The notes under the pieces: generated by a model
The model's input: the letters and a program-made list of their open reading frames with translations, nothing else
The model's database searches: none
What the model was told of the DNA's origin: nothing
Translations under genes and position numbers: made by a program
Part shown: in pieces, positions 7,950 to 16,220 of the stretch
Layout: each line of letters starts with the position of its first letter
Numbering within the stretch: position 1 is the first letter of the stretch
Source of the DNA: G963676795 sp963677215
GTDB lineage: Bacteria > Desulfobacterota > Desulfuromonadia > Desulfuromonadales > Geopsychrobacteraceae
DNA length: 64,000 bases
Direction: 5' to 3'
Assembly (NCBI GenBank): GCA_963677215.1
Contig: OY781919.1
Coordinates: 2,542,001-2,606,000, forward strand

Positions 7950-10916
7950 ATGGCAGAACAAATCAAGATTGCAGATGCGGTTGCGGGGTTGCAAAGTGCC
8001 CTGAATGAAACCGCCGAGCGATATCCGGAGTTCAGAGATCGTTTGCAGGAGAAGAATTTCACAGTTCAGATTCAGTTGATGGACGGCAGTTTTGCTGAGC
8101 ATCTGATTTTTGAAAATGGGCATGTGGTTTTGGGCTCCGGCGCTCATAGCAAGCCGGATATCACGTTGTCATTTTATTCGGAAGTCGATGGGCTGACGAT
8201 GATGAAACCGGATAAAGACTGGAAGGGTTATCTGGATGTCATCAACGTCATCAAAAACTTCCGTGCCGGATGGCAGGGGCCGGATGAGATCTCCATCTGG
8301 TTTACCGAAACCCTGGACAAGATGGGCCAGGCCGGCATGCAGTACGGAACCGACATGGGCAACGGGGTCAAGCGCTACACCAGCAACACCACGGGTGGCG
8401 CGGTATTCGCCTATGTCAAGGACGGCAAGATCATCCGGGTGACCCCGATTGAATTCGATGACAGTGATGCCGCGTCCTGGACCATCAACGCACGGGGAAA
8501 AAGCTTTACTCCTCCGCGCATCGCTTCTGCGGACGCGCCGACATTGGCCTGGAAATCGATGGTCTATTCCAAGGACCGCCTTCTTTATCCGATGAAACGG
8601 GTCGATTTTGATCCGAACGGTGAAAGAAATCCACAGAATCGCGGTATCAGCGAGTACGAAAGAATCAGCTGGGACGAAGCTCTGGATATCGTCGCCGGTG
8701 AAATTCAACGGGTCAAAAGAGAACATGGCCCAGGTGCGATCATGAACTGTACCAGTTCTCACCACACCTGGGGACATCTTGGTTACAAGCTGAGCGCGAG
8801 AACCCGCTTCTTCAACAATATCGGTTCGACGACCGTAGTCGACAACCCGGACAGCTGGGAAGGCTGGTTCTGGGGAGCGATGCATCACTGGGGTCAGAGT
8901 GCTCATAATGGCGGCGGCGAGACCTATGGCACCGTTCAGGATCTGCTCGAAAATGCGGAAATGGTTGTCTTCTGGTCAGCTGACCCGGAAGCGACGGCCG
9001 GTGTTTACGCTGCCCATGAAGGGACCTATCGGCGCCGTTGGCTCAAGGATCTGGGCCTGCCCTGTGTTCATATCGATCCTTTCTATAACCACACCGCAGC
9101 CTGGATGGGCGGCAAGTGGTTTGCTCCGAAACCAGGTACCGATAATGCCCTGGTCTTTGCCATCGCTTACACCTGGATCACAGAAGATCTCTACGACAAG
9201 CAATATGTTGCCGATCGCACCACCGGATTTGACAAGTGGAAGGTCCATGTCCTCGGTGAAGACGATGGGATCCCCAAGACCCCTGAATGGCAGGAAGAGA
9301 TCACCGGACTGCCAGCCCGCAATGTCAGGGCTCTGGCTCGTGAATGGGCATCGAAAAAGACCTATCTCTGTGCCGGTGGCGCTATCGCCTTTGGTGGTGC
9401 CTGTCGTACCGCGACCGGAGCGGACTGGGCGCGTGGCGTGGTCATGCTGATGGCCATGCAGGGGCTTGGCAAGCCGGGTATCAATATGGGTGGTCTGCAG
9501 CAGGGGACCCCGGTCAATGCCCGTTTCTGGTTCCCGGGTTATGCCGACGGCGGTTTCAGTGCTTCTATCACCGGTGGCAACGCCTCGGTTATCAATACTT
9601 ATCAGAACATGCCGAGCACCTTTACCGGTAGCAACGTCAAGCAGTTGGTGCCTCGTCTGAAGATTCCTGAGGCGATCCTTGACCAGAAGACCGATGGCTA
9701 TCCGCTCGATTTCATGTCTCTCGAAGGTCAGTTCCAGAAGTTCGAATACCCGGCTCCCGGTCATTCCCCGGTCAAGCTCTGGTACCGCTATGGCGGATCC
9801 TTCTTCGGCACCATGACCGAGACGAACCGTTTTGCCCGAGCTCTGCGCTCGCCAAACCTTGAGACTGTCATCAATCAGTCGATCTGGTTCGAGGGTGAGG
9901 CCAAGTTTGCCGATGTTATCCTCCCGGCATGTACCAGCTTCGAGCGTTGGGATATCTCCGAATACACAAACTGTGGTGGCTACGTCAACCATACCTTCAC
10001 CCAGGCCAACCACCGTGTGCCCTGTATTCAGCACAAGTGTATCGAGCCGCTCGGTGAGTCGAAGTCCGACTTCCAGATTTTCCTCGATATCTCGAAACGT
10101 CTGGGGATGGGTCACCAGTTCTCAGAAGGCTGTACCGAGCTTGAGTGGTGCCGGAGATTCTTCTATGGCACCGATGTCTGCAAGAACATGTCCTGGGAAG
10201 ATTTCCTGGTCAAAGGTTACTACGTCGTTCCGGCGCCATCGGAAGAATTGCGTGATCCGGTTGCTTACCGCTGGTTTGCCGAAGGGCGTCATAAGGATAC
10301 TCCAGAGCTCAGCATGGCGCCGGCCGATTTTACCGAAGAAATGGGCAAGGGGCTGCAGACTCAGTCCGGAAAGATTGAGTTTGAGTCCTCCAGTCTGAAA
10401 CGTTTTGCTCCAGATGACGAGGAACGTCCACCTATTCTGAAATACCGTGATTCTTGGGAAGGGACCAAGACAACGGAGCTCTATTCCAAGTATCCACTGC
10501 AGATGATCTCTCCCCATCCGCGTTTCAGTTTCCATACGCAAAACGATGGGAAGGATGCCTTCACCAACGATATCAAGGATCACCGCGTGCTGGTCAATGG
10601 CCACTATTACTGGATCGCCAGGATCAATTCCGATGATGCCGAGAAGCGTGGCATCGGTCAGCATGACCTGATCAAGCTCTACAATGATCGCGGTGCTGTC
10701 ATCTGTGCAGCGCAGGTGACCGAACGGGTGCCACCAGGAACGATCCATTCTTATGAGTCGAGCTCGCAGTATGTTCCGACAGGTGAGCCGGGTGAGTCCC
10801 CGGATATCGGCGGCTGCGTAAATATCCTGACGCCGGTCAGAATGATGGTGAAGCATTCACATGCTCAGGCACCGAACTCATGCCTGATTCAAGTTGAAAA
10901 ATGGGAGTGGAGGTAA
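7950..10916 (+). CDS. SCP2-domain/molybdopterin transhydroxylase fusion, pyrogallol-phloroglucinol transhydroxylase-type large subunit
   Basis: 988 residues from the ATG at 7950 (ribosome binding site GAGGAGG). Residues 1-135 look like an SCP2 sterol-carrier domain. From about 146 on, the protein follows the DMSO-reductase-family large subunit of Pelobacter pyrogallol transhydroxylase as I remember it. The catalytic residues of that enzyme are kept: His271 (SSHH), Asp301 and Mo-ligand Ser302 (NPDSWEGW), Tyr531 (FPGYADGG). No Tat signal and no N-terminal Fe-S cysteine motif are seen, so it should be cytoplasmic. It would transfer hydroxyl groups between tri- and tetrahydroxybenzenes, giving phloroglucinol. 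Resorcinol- or dihydroxybenzoate-hydroxylases are related alternatives. The classical large subunit, about 875 residues, lacks the SCP2 part. Confidence 0.85.
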   Translation: MAEQIKIADAVAGLQSALNETAERYPEFRDRLQEKNFTVQIQLMDGSFAEHLIFENGHVVLGSGAHSKPDITLSFYSEVDGLTMMKPDKDWKGYLDVINVIKNFRAGWQGPDEISIWFTETLDKMGQAGMQYGTDMGNGVKRYTSNTTGGAVFAYVKDGKIIRVTPIEFDDSDAASWTINARGKSFTPPRIASADAPTLAWKSMVYSKDRLLYPMKRVDFDPNGERNPQNRGISEYERISWDEALDIVAGEIQRVKREHGPGAIMNCTSSHHTWGHLGYKLSARTRFFNNIGSTTVVDNPDSWEGWFWGAMHHWGQSAHNGGGETYGTVQDLLENAEMVVFWSADPEATAGVYAAHEGTYRRRWLKDLGLPCVHIDPFYNHTAAWMGGKWFAPKPGTDNALVFAIAYTWITEDLYDKQYVADRTTGFDKWKVHVLGEDDGIPKTPEWQEEITGLPARNVRALAREWASKKTYLCAGGAIAFGGACRTATGADWARGVVMLMAMQGLGKPGINMGGLQQGTPVNARFWFPGYADGGFSASITGGNASVINTYQNMPSTFTGSNVKQLVPRLKIPEAILDQKTDGYPLDFMSLEGQFQKFEYPAPGHSPVKLWYRYGGSFFGTMTETNRFARALRSPNLETVINQSIWFEGEAKFADVILPACTSFERWDISEYTNCGGYVNHTFTQANHRVPCIQHKCIEPLGESKSDFQIFLDISKRLGMGHQFSEGCTELEWCRRFFYGTDVCKNMSWEDFLVKGYYVVPAPSEELRDPVAYRWFAEGRHKDTPELSMAPADFTEEMGKGLQTQSGKIEFESSSLKRFAPDDEERPPILKYRDSWEGTKTTELYSKYPLQMISPHPRFSFHTQNDGKDAFTNDIKDHRVLVNGHYYWIARINSDDAEKRGIGQHDLIKLYNDRGAVICAAQVTERVPPGTIHSYESSSQYVPTGEPGESPDIGGCVNILTPVRMMVKHSHAQAPNSCLIQVEKWEWR

Positions 10917-10920
10917 TCCG

Positions 10921-11760
10921 ATGGCTAAAAAATGGCACATGATTATTGATGTCGCGCAGTGTGAAGACTGCAACAACTGCCACATGGTGTGCAAGGACGA
11001 ATTTGAAATGAACGAGTGGCCAGGCTACTCGGCCGCTCAGCCTCGTCATGGGCAGCGCTGGATGAATATCGAACGCAAGGAGCGTGGCAAATATCCGCTC
11101 AACGATGTGGCGTATCGACCGACCCCCTGCATGCATTGTGACAATCCTCCCTGTGCTGAAAAGGCCAAAGGGGCGGTTATCAAGCGGGCTGATGGAATCG
11201 TTCTGATTGATCCGGAAAAATCCAAAGGGATCAATCTGACTGAGTCCTGTCCTTACGGAGCAATTTACTGGAATGAAGAGGCCCAGCTGTCGCAGAAATG
11301 CACCTTCTGCGCTCATATGATCGATAACGAGGGGTTCACCAAGCCGCGTTGCGTGACCGTTTGTCCGACCGGGGCTCTCAGCTCTGTCTACGTCGAGGAT
11401 AGTGACTTTGAAAAAATGATAGCAGAGGAGGGGCTCGAAGCGATGAATCCCGAATATGGCACGAAGCCGACTGTTTATTACAAGAATCTCTATCGCTTCA
11501 ACTCGGTCTTCATTGCCGGCAGTGTCTCCAGAAAGAATGGTGCTGTCATCGATGTGGCCAAGGGAGTCTCGGTCACCCTGCGCGGTTATGACTCCGACAA
11601 GGTGATGGTTGCCGATACCGATATGTTCGGTGATTTCAAATTCGATGGCCTGGATGCTGATTCCGGAAAATACGAAGTGGTTCTGAATGACAACGGCCAG
11701 GAAAAGGTTGTGCCGGTAGAACTGAAGCAGAGTGTCAATATAGGAACTATTGAACTGTAA
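10921..11760 (+). CDS. Transhydroxylase small subunit (three-cluster ferredoxin with C-terminal beta domain)
   Basis: 279 residues. Cysteine sets CEDCNNCHMVC, PTPCMHCDNPPC, ESCP, KCTFC and PRCVTVCP support several 4Fe-4S clusters, as in the electron-transfer subunits of the DMSO-reductase family. After residue 200 a transthyretin-like beta domain follows, as in the Pelobacter pyrogallol transhydroxylase small subunit. The start lies 4 bases after the large-subunit stop, with GGAGG inside the end of that gene, so the two are translated together. Its partner is the SCP2-fused large subunit. The match in length and layout is the best support for the transhydroxylase call. Confidence 0.88.
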   Translation: MAKKWHMIIDVAQCEDCNNCHMVCKDEFEMNEWPGYSAAQPRHGQRWMNIERKERGKYPLNDVAYRPTPCMHCDNPPCAEKAKGAVIKRADGIVLIDPEKSKGINLTESCPYGAIYWNEEAQLSQKCTFCAHMIDNEGFTKPRCVTVCPTGALSSVYVEDSDFEKMIAEEGLEAMNPEYGTKPTVYYKNLYRFNSVFIAGSVSRKNGAVIDVAKGVSVTLRGYDSDKVMVADTDMFGDFKFDGLDADSGKYEVVLNDNGQEKVVPVELKQSVNIGTIEL

Positions 11761-11790
11761 AGTACTTGAGGTGACGTAAAGACTGCCATG

Positions 11791-11815
11791 GGGGCCAGGG
11801 ATTTTCCCTGGCCCC
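11791..11815 (+). other. Strong hairpin between the ferredoxin and symporter genes
   Basis: A perfect 10-bp stem GGGGCCAGGG/CCCTGGCCCC with an ATTTT loop. No T-run follows, so transcription probably continues into the symporter gene at least partly. Confidence 0.6.
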
Positions 11816-11860
11816 TCAATATAAACGTATGACCTTAAAGAGAGGAAGGGAGTACAAAGG

Positions 11861-13333
11861 ATGGGTAATCCGATTGTTTACGCAGTTTTGTATTTTGTCA
11901 TTGTCATAGGTTTTTCGACCTATTACATCCGCGGTAAAGTCAAAAATATGGACGACTTTAAATCAGGGGGACAGCTCAACTGGATTATGATTGCTGCGGG
12001 TCTTGCCCTTATTCCGCTTGGCTCTGGCCATACCATGTCTCTATGGGAGGCCTCGGCCGGTTTGGGAGCTTCAGTCCTGTTCTGGGGGATCATTGTCGGT
12101 GGTATCTTTGTGCCACTGCTGACCCTCTGGTTCGGTCCCTGGATGCGTGAACTTGGTGTCTCGACATTTCCCGAATCGATGGAAGCGCTTTTCGGCCGGA
12201 AGATGGGCTACCTGCATGCCTGCGTTAATATCGGTGCCTTTACCGGTATCTGCATGGGCGAAACCCTGGCGGCCGGTGGTGCCATTTACGGACTTACTGG
12301 TGGTAAGGTTCCATATTTCCCCTGGTGTATCATCATCGCTTACATCCTGATCATGGTTTACGTGGTTTTCGGCGGTTGTCTGCAGTACGCCATTGTCAGT
12401 GTTGTTAACGCAACGGTTATGATCGTCGGTTCCTATATTTCGCTTATTCTTGTCGGTGGTTGGATCGTTGTCAACTTAGGAGGCTGGCAGGGAATCTTCC
12501 AGACATACACGGAACAGAATTTAAGTTGGAAACTAGAACTGTTCAGGTTCTCACCTGATCTGCTGTTCCAGATCATTATCCCTGTTTCTGTTCTCCATAT
12601 TGCCGGGGTTGCCGTTGCTCAGGGGCCCTATATTCCGATGCTGGCGGCTAAATCAACGGAAGAGGTTCGTAAATCGACCTTCCTGGCGACGGCTATCAAC
12701 GGTCTGGCCTCATTCCCATGGGTCTGTATGGCGCTGATTGCCATGGCTATCCCGATGTTTGCCGCAGGCGGTGCAAAGCTCTCAGTTATCAATATGGCTC
12801 TGCATACCCTTCCTTCGCCGATTGTTGGCCTGCTGATGGTCTGTCTGCTCTGCGCAACATTGTCCACCGGTTCAAGCTTCCTGCTCGGCAATACCACGGT
12901 TATTGTTGAGATGATTTTCAAGCGTGCCTGTTACCCGGAGATGAAGCCGGAAACCGAGTATAAGCTCATGAGGCCAGTTCTGCTCATCACCGGTCTGATG
13001 GCCTGTGTGCCCGCGCTGTTTGTGCCGCTGATCTTCCCGGTCTTCCTTTGGTGCTTCTCCTTCGGTATTCCTATTTTCGTCGTCTGGGTTATTGGAATGA
13101 CCTGGAAAGCAAGCCCGACGGCTGCGTGGATTACCGTCGCTGTCGCATACATCGTCAATTTCGTCTGGACTTTTGCTACGCCTACATGGGCTCCGGGACC
13201 GTTTGCTCTGAATATGTATCCGGTTACCGTTATCTCTCTTGTCTTAGGTATCGTTCTTACCGCGATCCTGCCGGGTAAATCTGGACTTCTTAAACGGGTT
13301 CGTGCTGGCGAAAAGATAGAATTGGCTGCTTAA
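11861..13333 (+). CDS. Sodium:solute symporter family (SSS) transporter
   Basis: 490 residues, strongly hydrophobic, about 13 membrane segments, with an N-terminal segment followed by a short soluble KNMDDFKSGG loop and the GSGHTMSLWEASAG region typical of the SSS family. It is placed within the aromatic cluster, downstream of the transhydroxylase, and is therefore a candidate importer for gallate, pyrogallol, phloroglucinol or a ring-cleavage acid. Substrate is inferred from position only. Three tiny membrane proteins follow immediately. Ribosome binding site GAGAGGAAGGGAG. Confidence 0.88.
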   Translation: MGNPIVYAVLYFVIVIGFSTYYIRGKVKNMDDFKSGGQLNWIMIAAGLALIPLGSGHTMSLWEASAGLGASVLFWGIIVGGIFVPLLTLWFGPWMRELGVSTFPESMEALFGRKMGYLHACVNIGAFTGICMGETLAAGGAIYGLTGGKVPYFPWCIIIAYILIMVYVVFGGCLQYAIVSVVNATVMIVGSYISLILVGGWIVVNLGGWQGIFQTYTEQNLSWKLELFRFSPDLLFQIIIPVSVLHIAGVAVAQGPYIPMLAAKSTEEVRKSTFLATAINGLASFPWVCMALIAMAIPMFAAGGAKLSVINMALHTLPSPIVGLLMVCLLCATLSTGSSFLLGNTTVIVEMIFKRACYPEMKPETEYKLMRPVLLITGLMACVPALFVPLIFPVFLWCFSFGIPIFVVWVIGMTWKASPTAAWITVAVAYIVNFVWTFATPTWAPGPFALNMYPVTVISLVLGIVLTAILPGKSGLLKRVRAGEKIELAA

Positions 13334-13370
13334 CAGGATTTGCGCGCTGCGTGAAAATAAGGAGGCTAAA

Positions 13371-13475
13371 ATGTGGGCTGTATCAATATTTATTCAGGTG
13401 GTCATATCGGTTGTTGTCCTCTGTGCGATTGTTTACGGTATCTGGAGAATGCAAAATCCAGGCAAGAGATTCTGA
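13371..13475 (+). CDS. Tiny single-pass membrane protein (34 residues)
   Basis: Begins MWAVSIFIQVVISVV with one hydrophobic helix (about 3-24) and a positively charged tail ending GKRF. A near-perfect ribosome binding site (AAGGAGG) lies 7 bases before the ATG. It starts 37 bases after the symporter gene. Not recognised as a named family. The position suggests an accessory subunit of the symporter, as small partners are known for other SSS carriers (inference). Confidence 0.65.
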   Translation: MWAVSIFIQVVISVVVLCAIVYGIWRMQNPGKRF

Positions 13476-13506
13476 TCTATTATAATTGGTTATATAGGAG
13501 ATAATT

Positions 13507-13617
13507 ATGGAACCAGTAAATGCTGTCGTAGCTATATACCTTTGTCTTGTCATGATTGGTCTTGGAGTTATTGTCGGTATCGGTGGGGCACTCAAGAAAA
13601 GAAGAAACGTTAAGTAA
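13507..13617 (+). CDS. Tiny single-pass membrane protein (36 residues)
   Basis: Starts MEPVNAVVAIYLCLVMIG; one helix (about 5-28) then a basic tail GALKKRRNVK. Ribosome binding site ATAGGAG lies 7 bases before the ATG. It lies 31 bases after the previous small gene and before a strong hairpin. Function unknown; same accessory-subunit idea as its neighbour. Confidence 0.6.
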   Translation: MEPVNAVVAIYLCLVMIGLGVIVGIGGALKKRRNVK

Positions 13618-13629
13618 TTGTTGATATTG

Positions 13630-13655
13630 CAACCGGAGGCGAAAGCCTCCGGTTG
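13630..13655 (+). other. Strong GAAA-loop hairpin
   Basis: A perfect 11-bp stem (CAACCGGAGGC and complement) closed by a GAAA tetraloop. It is followed by A-rich, not T-rich, sequence. It could protect the 3' end of the symporter transcript or separate it from the downstream BKACE gene. Confidence 0.6.
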
Positions 13656-13712
13656 TGGAAAAAAAACTATGGTTGATTTGTCTGAACGGTGATTAGAACA
13701 AGGACTTGATTC

Positions 13713-13823
13713 ATGAGCAGCAATGTTATTTATATTTTTATGATATCCATAATGATGCTAGGGATTGATCTTGCCGTGATCCTCGTGTTTGAGTTCGTTA
13801 GGATTGATGAATCTGTCGACTGA
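13713..13823 (+). CDS. Tiny single-pass membrane protein (36 residues)
   Basis: Starts MSSNVIYIFMISIMML; one hydrophobic helix (about 5-27) and an acidic tail ending DESVD. The ribosome binding site is weak (AAGGACTTG), so expression is less certain than for the two genes before it. It is the third small membrane protein in a row between the symporter and the BKACE lyase. No family recognised. Confidence 0.45.
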   Translation: MSSNVIYIFMISIMMLGIDLAVILVFEFVRIDESVD

Positions 13824-13906
13824 AGTTGTCATTTGCAGTGCTGATGACAATTATCAAATAAATTTCTGTATCAAATAACATTTAAATAATTCTATGGAGA
13901 ACGGAT

Positions 13907-14740
13907 ATGAGCAAAACTATCATTACTGTTGCTGTAACTGGTGCCTGGCCAAAGAAGAAGGACAACCCGAATGTTCCGATGACTCCTTCCGAGATTGCCG
14001 ACGACGTTTACGCTTGTTGGAAAGCTGGTGCTGCGGTTGCCCACCTGCACATGCGTGATGAAGAAGGTAATGGTACCATGAGCGCTGACAAGTTCCGTGA
14101 AACTGAAGGCCTGCTCAGAGAAAGATACCCAGACTGTGACGTCATTCTCAACTACACCACCTCCGGTGATCTGAACGCTACCGACGAAACCCGTATGGCT
14201 CACCTGATCGAGCTCAAGCCTGACATGGCTTCCTACGATTGCGGTACCATGAACTGGGGCCACAGCACTCTGTTCGTCAACCATCCAAAATTCCTGGAAA
14301 AACTGGGCGAAGTTCTGATTGAGAACAACATCAAGCCGGAAGTTGAAATCTTCGACGCTGGTATGTACTACAACTCCCGTTACTACGTTAAAAAAGGTTT
14401 CCTCCAGGAACCAGTTCACTATCAGTTCGTTCTGGGCGCACCAGGTGGTTCTACCGCTACCGTTGAAAACCTGACCTACCTCAAAGGCCTGCTGCCAGAA
14501 AACTGCACCTGGTCTGCTCTGGGTATCGGCCGTGGCCACATGCCAATCATGTACGCTACCATCGCTATGGGCGGCCACATCCGCGTTGGTCTGGAAGACA
14601 ACGTCATGTACGACAAGGACACCCTGGCAACCGGTAACGTTCAGCTGATCGAGCGTGCTGCACGTGCTGTCCGTGAGTTCGGTAACGAAGTTGCTACTCC
14701 GGCAGAGGCTCGCGAAATGCTGAGCCTGAAGCAAAGTTGA
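13907..14740 (+). CDS. BKACE-family beta-keto acid cleavage enzyme, probable triacetate acetoacetate-lyase
   Basis: 277 residues, the usual length for the family. Zinc ligands fall at exactly the positions known for 3-keto-5-aminohexanoate cleavage enzyme: His46, His48 (AHLHMRD) and Glu230 (VGLED). BKACE enzymes condense a beta-keto acid with acetyl-CoA to give acetoacetate plus a new CoA ester. With 3,5-dioxohexanoate (triacetate) the products are acetoacetate and acetoacetyl-CoA, which suits the CoA-transferase genes next to it and the thiolase upstream. No lysine-fermentation genes (aminomutases, kdd, kal) are here, so a lysine role is unlikely. Codon use is noticeably biased (GGT, CTG, AAC), suggesting high expression. 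Confidence 0.82.
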   Translation: MSKTIITVAVTGAWPKKKDNPNVPMTPSEIADDVYACWKAGAAVAHLHMRDEEGNGTMSADKFRETEGLLRERYPDCDVILNYTTSGDLNATDETRMAHLIELKPDMASYDCGTMNWGHSTLFVNHPKFLEKLGEVLIENNIKPEVEIFDAGMYYNSRYYVKKGFLQEPVHYQFVLGAPGGSTATVENLTYLKGLLPENCTWSALGIGRGHMPIMYATIAMGGHIRVGLEDNVMYDKDTLATGNVQLIERAARAVREFGNEVATPAEAREMLSLKQS

Positions 14741-14766
14741 GTGATAGCTGAGATGGGAGTCGTGGC

Positions 14767-15462
14767 GTGAATAAGGAATTGTGCCTCGAAGAGGCAATGT
14801 CATATATAAAAAGCGGTATGACGCTGATGGTCAATGGGTTTCTGGGGGTAAAAAGCCCGGAAACCGTTATCGATGCCATCCTGGAACGGGGTCTTAAAGA
14901 TCTCACCCTGATAGCAAACGATACCTCCATGCCCGGAGTGGGGGTGAGTAAACTGATAGCTCAGCACCGGGTCAAGAGCCTGTATACGTCCCATATCGGG
15001 ACAAATCCCGAAACTGGGAAACAGATGAACAACGGTGATCTGGATGTTGTTCTTGTTCCTCAAGGGACCCTGGCCGAGAGGATTCGTTGTGGCGGGTCGG
15101 GTATCGGTGGTTTTTTAACCCCGACCGGCGTTGGTACTGATGTCGAGAACGGCAAGAAAAAGATGTCGGTAGGTGGCGTGGATTATCTGCTTGAGCATCC
15201 GCTGCGTGCTGATGTTGCCTTGCTCAAGGGGTCAGTTGTCGACCGGTCCGGAAATGTCTATTATCGAGGGACGACGAAAAACTTCAGCCAGGTGATGGCG
15301 ATGGCCGCGGACTTTGTCATCGTTGAGGCTGAAGAAATTGTCGAGATTGGTGCTCTAGGTCCGGATATGATCATGACCCCGGCCATTTTTGTCGATGCCA
15401 TTGTACAGAGCGGTGCACTTGCCGGAGAAGCTTCGTTAGTGAGGGATGGTTATGCTCAGTGA
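14767..15462 (+). CDS. CoA-transferase subunit A (acetoacetate/acetate CoA-transferase type)
   Basis: 231 residues from a GTG start. Shows the glycine-rich CoA region GGSGIGGFLTPTGVGT (about 99-114) of the SCOT/AtoD alpha-subunit family. With subunit B it would move CoA from acetyl-CoA to acetoacetate, feeding the acetoacetate released by the BKACE enzyme to the thiolase. Overlaps the start of the subunit B gene, indicating coupled translation. Substrate pair is inferred from context. Confidence 0.88.
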   Translation: MNKELCLEEAMSYIKSGMTLMVNGFLGVKSPETVIDAILERGLKDLTLIANDTSMPGVGVSKLIAQHRVKSLYTSHIGTNPETGKQMNNGDLDVVLVPQGTLAERIRCGGSGIGGFLTPTGVGTDVENGKKKMSVGGVDYLLEHPLRADVALLKGSVVDRSGNVYYRGTTKNFSQVMAMAADFVIVEAEEIVEIGALGPDMIMTPAIFVDAIVQSGALAGEASLVRDGYAQ

Positions 15463-16096
15463 TAAGGATCTGATAGCCAGGCGAGCCGCCCAAGAGCTCA
15501 AAGACGGCGATGTTGTCAATCTGGGCATCGGTCTGCCGACCCTGGTTTCCAACTTTGTTCCTGAAGGTATCCACATTACCCTGCATGCCGAGAACGGCAT
15601 CCTGGGGATGGGCCCTTCGAGCAAAGAAGGCAGCGAGGACAGCGATGTTATCAACGCAGGTGGTTCTCACGTTGATATTCTGCCGGGCGCCAGCTTTTTC
15701 GACAGTGCGACCTCTTTCGCCATTATCCGTGGTGGTCACATCGACATCACTATCCTTGGCGCTCTGCAGGTTGACGCCAAGGGGAATATCGCCAGCCACA
15801 TGGTTCCGGGAAAAATGGTTCCGGGGATGGGCGGTGCAATGGACCTGGTTGCCGGTGCTAAAAAGGTTATCGTTGCCATGCAGCATACCGCAAAGGGGAG
15901 CCACAAGATTATGAAAGAGTGCACCCTGCCGTTGACTGGTGTTGGTGTTGTCGACATGATCATCACCGATATGGGTGTTATGGAAGTCACTGAAAACGGA
16001 CTTCTGCTCAAGGAAATAAGGCCGGGTGTCAAACTGGTCGATGTTATCGCGGCGACCGACGCAGAACTGTTGCTGCCTGAAGAAATGGTTGATTAG
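15452..16096 (+). CDS. CoA-transferase subunit B (acetoacetate/acetate CoA-transferase type)
   Basis: 214 residues from the ATG at 15452, chosen for its spacing from GAGGG; an in-frame ATG 6 bases earlier is possible. Shows the AtoA/SCOT beta-subunit pattern: GIGLPTLV near the start and the catalytic glutamate in HAENGILG (about residues 47-54), which forms the CoA thioester. Partner of the A subunit with which it overlaps by 11 bases. Completes the conversion of acetoacetate to acetoacetyl-CoA. Confidence 0.88.
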   Translation: MLSDKDLIARRAAQELKDGDVVNLGIGLPTLVSNFVPEGIHITLHAENGILGMGPSSKEGSEDSDVINAGGSHVDILPGASFFDSATSFAIIRGGHIDITILGALQVDAKGNIASHMVPGKMVPGMGGAMDLVAGAKKVIVAMQHTAKGSHKIMKECTLPLTGVGVVDMIITDMGVMEVTENGLLLKEIRPGVKLVDVIAATDAELLLPEEMVD

Positions 16097-16220
16097 GGGC
16101 CGCTGTTGCGGGGGAGCCCATGGGCTTCCCCTGCAATAGCGGTGCGGGTCGTTGCACCCCAGTATCTCTGCTCGTGCGGACCTGCGGATATAGTGAACCT
16201 TCACGGGAGAGGAGGATCAG

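Noticed and set aside
7950..10916. Acetylene hydratase or a respiratory oxidoreductase as the function of the Mo enzyme
   Set aside because: No N-terminal Fe-S cysteine motif or Tat signal as in those, and the transhydroxylase residues and small subunit are present.
13907..14740. 3-keto-5-aminohexanoate cleavage (lysine fermentation) or dehydrocarnitine cleavage as the role of the BKACE enzyme
   Set aside because: No aminomutase, kdd, kal or carnitine-uptake genes; the surrounding transhydroxylase, SDR and cyclase fit triacetate cleavage better. Not excluded without assay.
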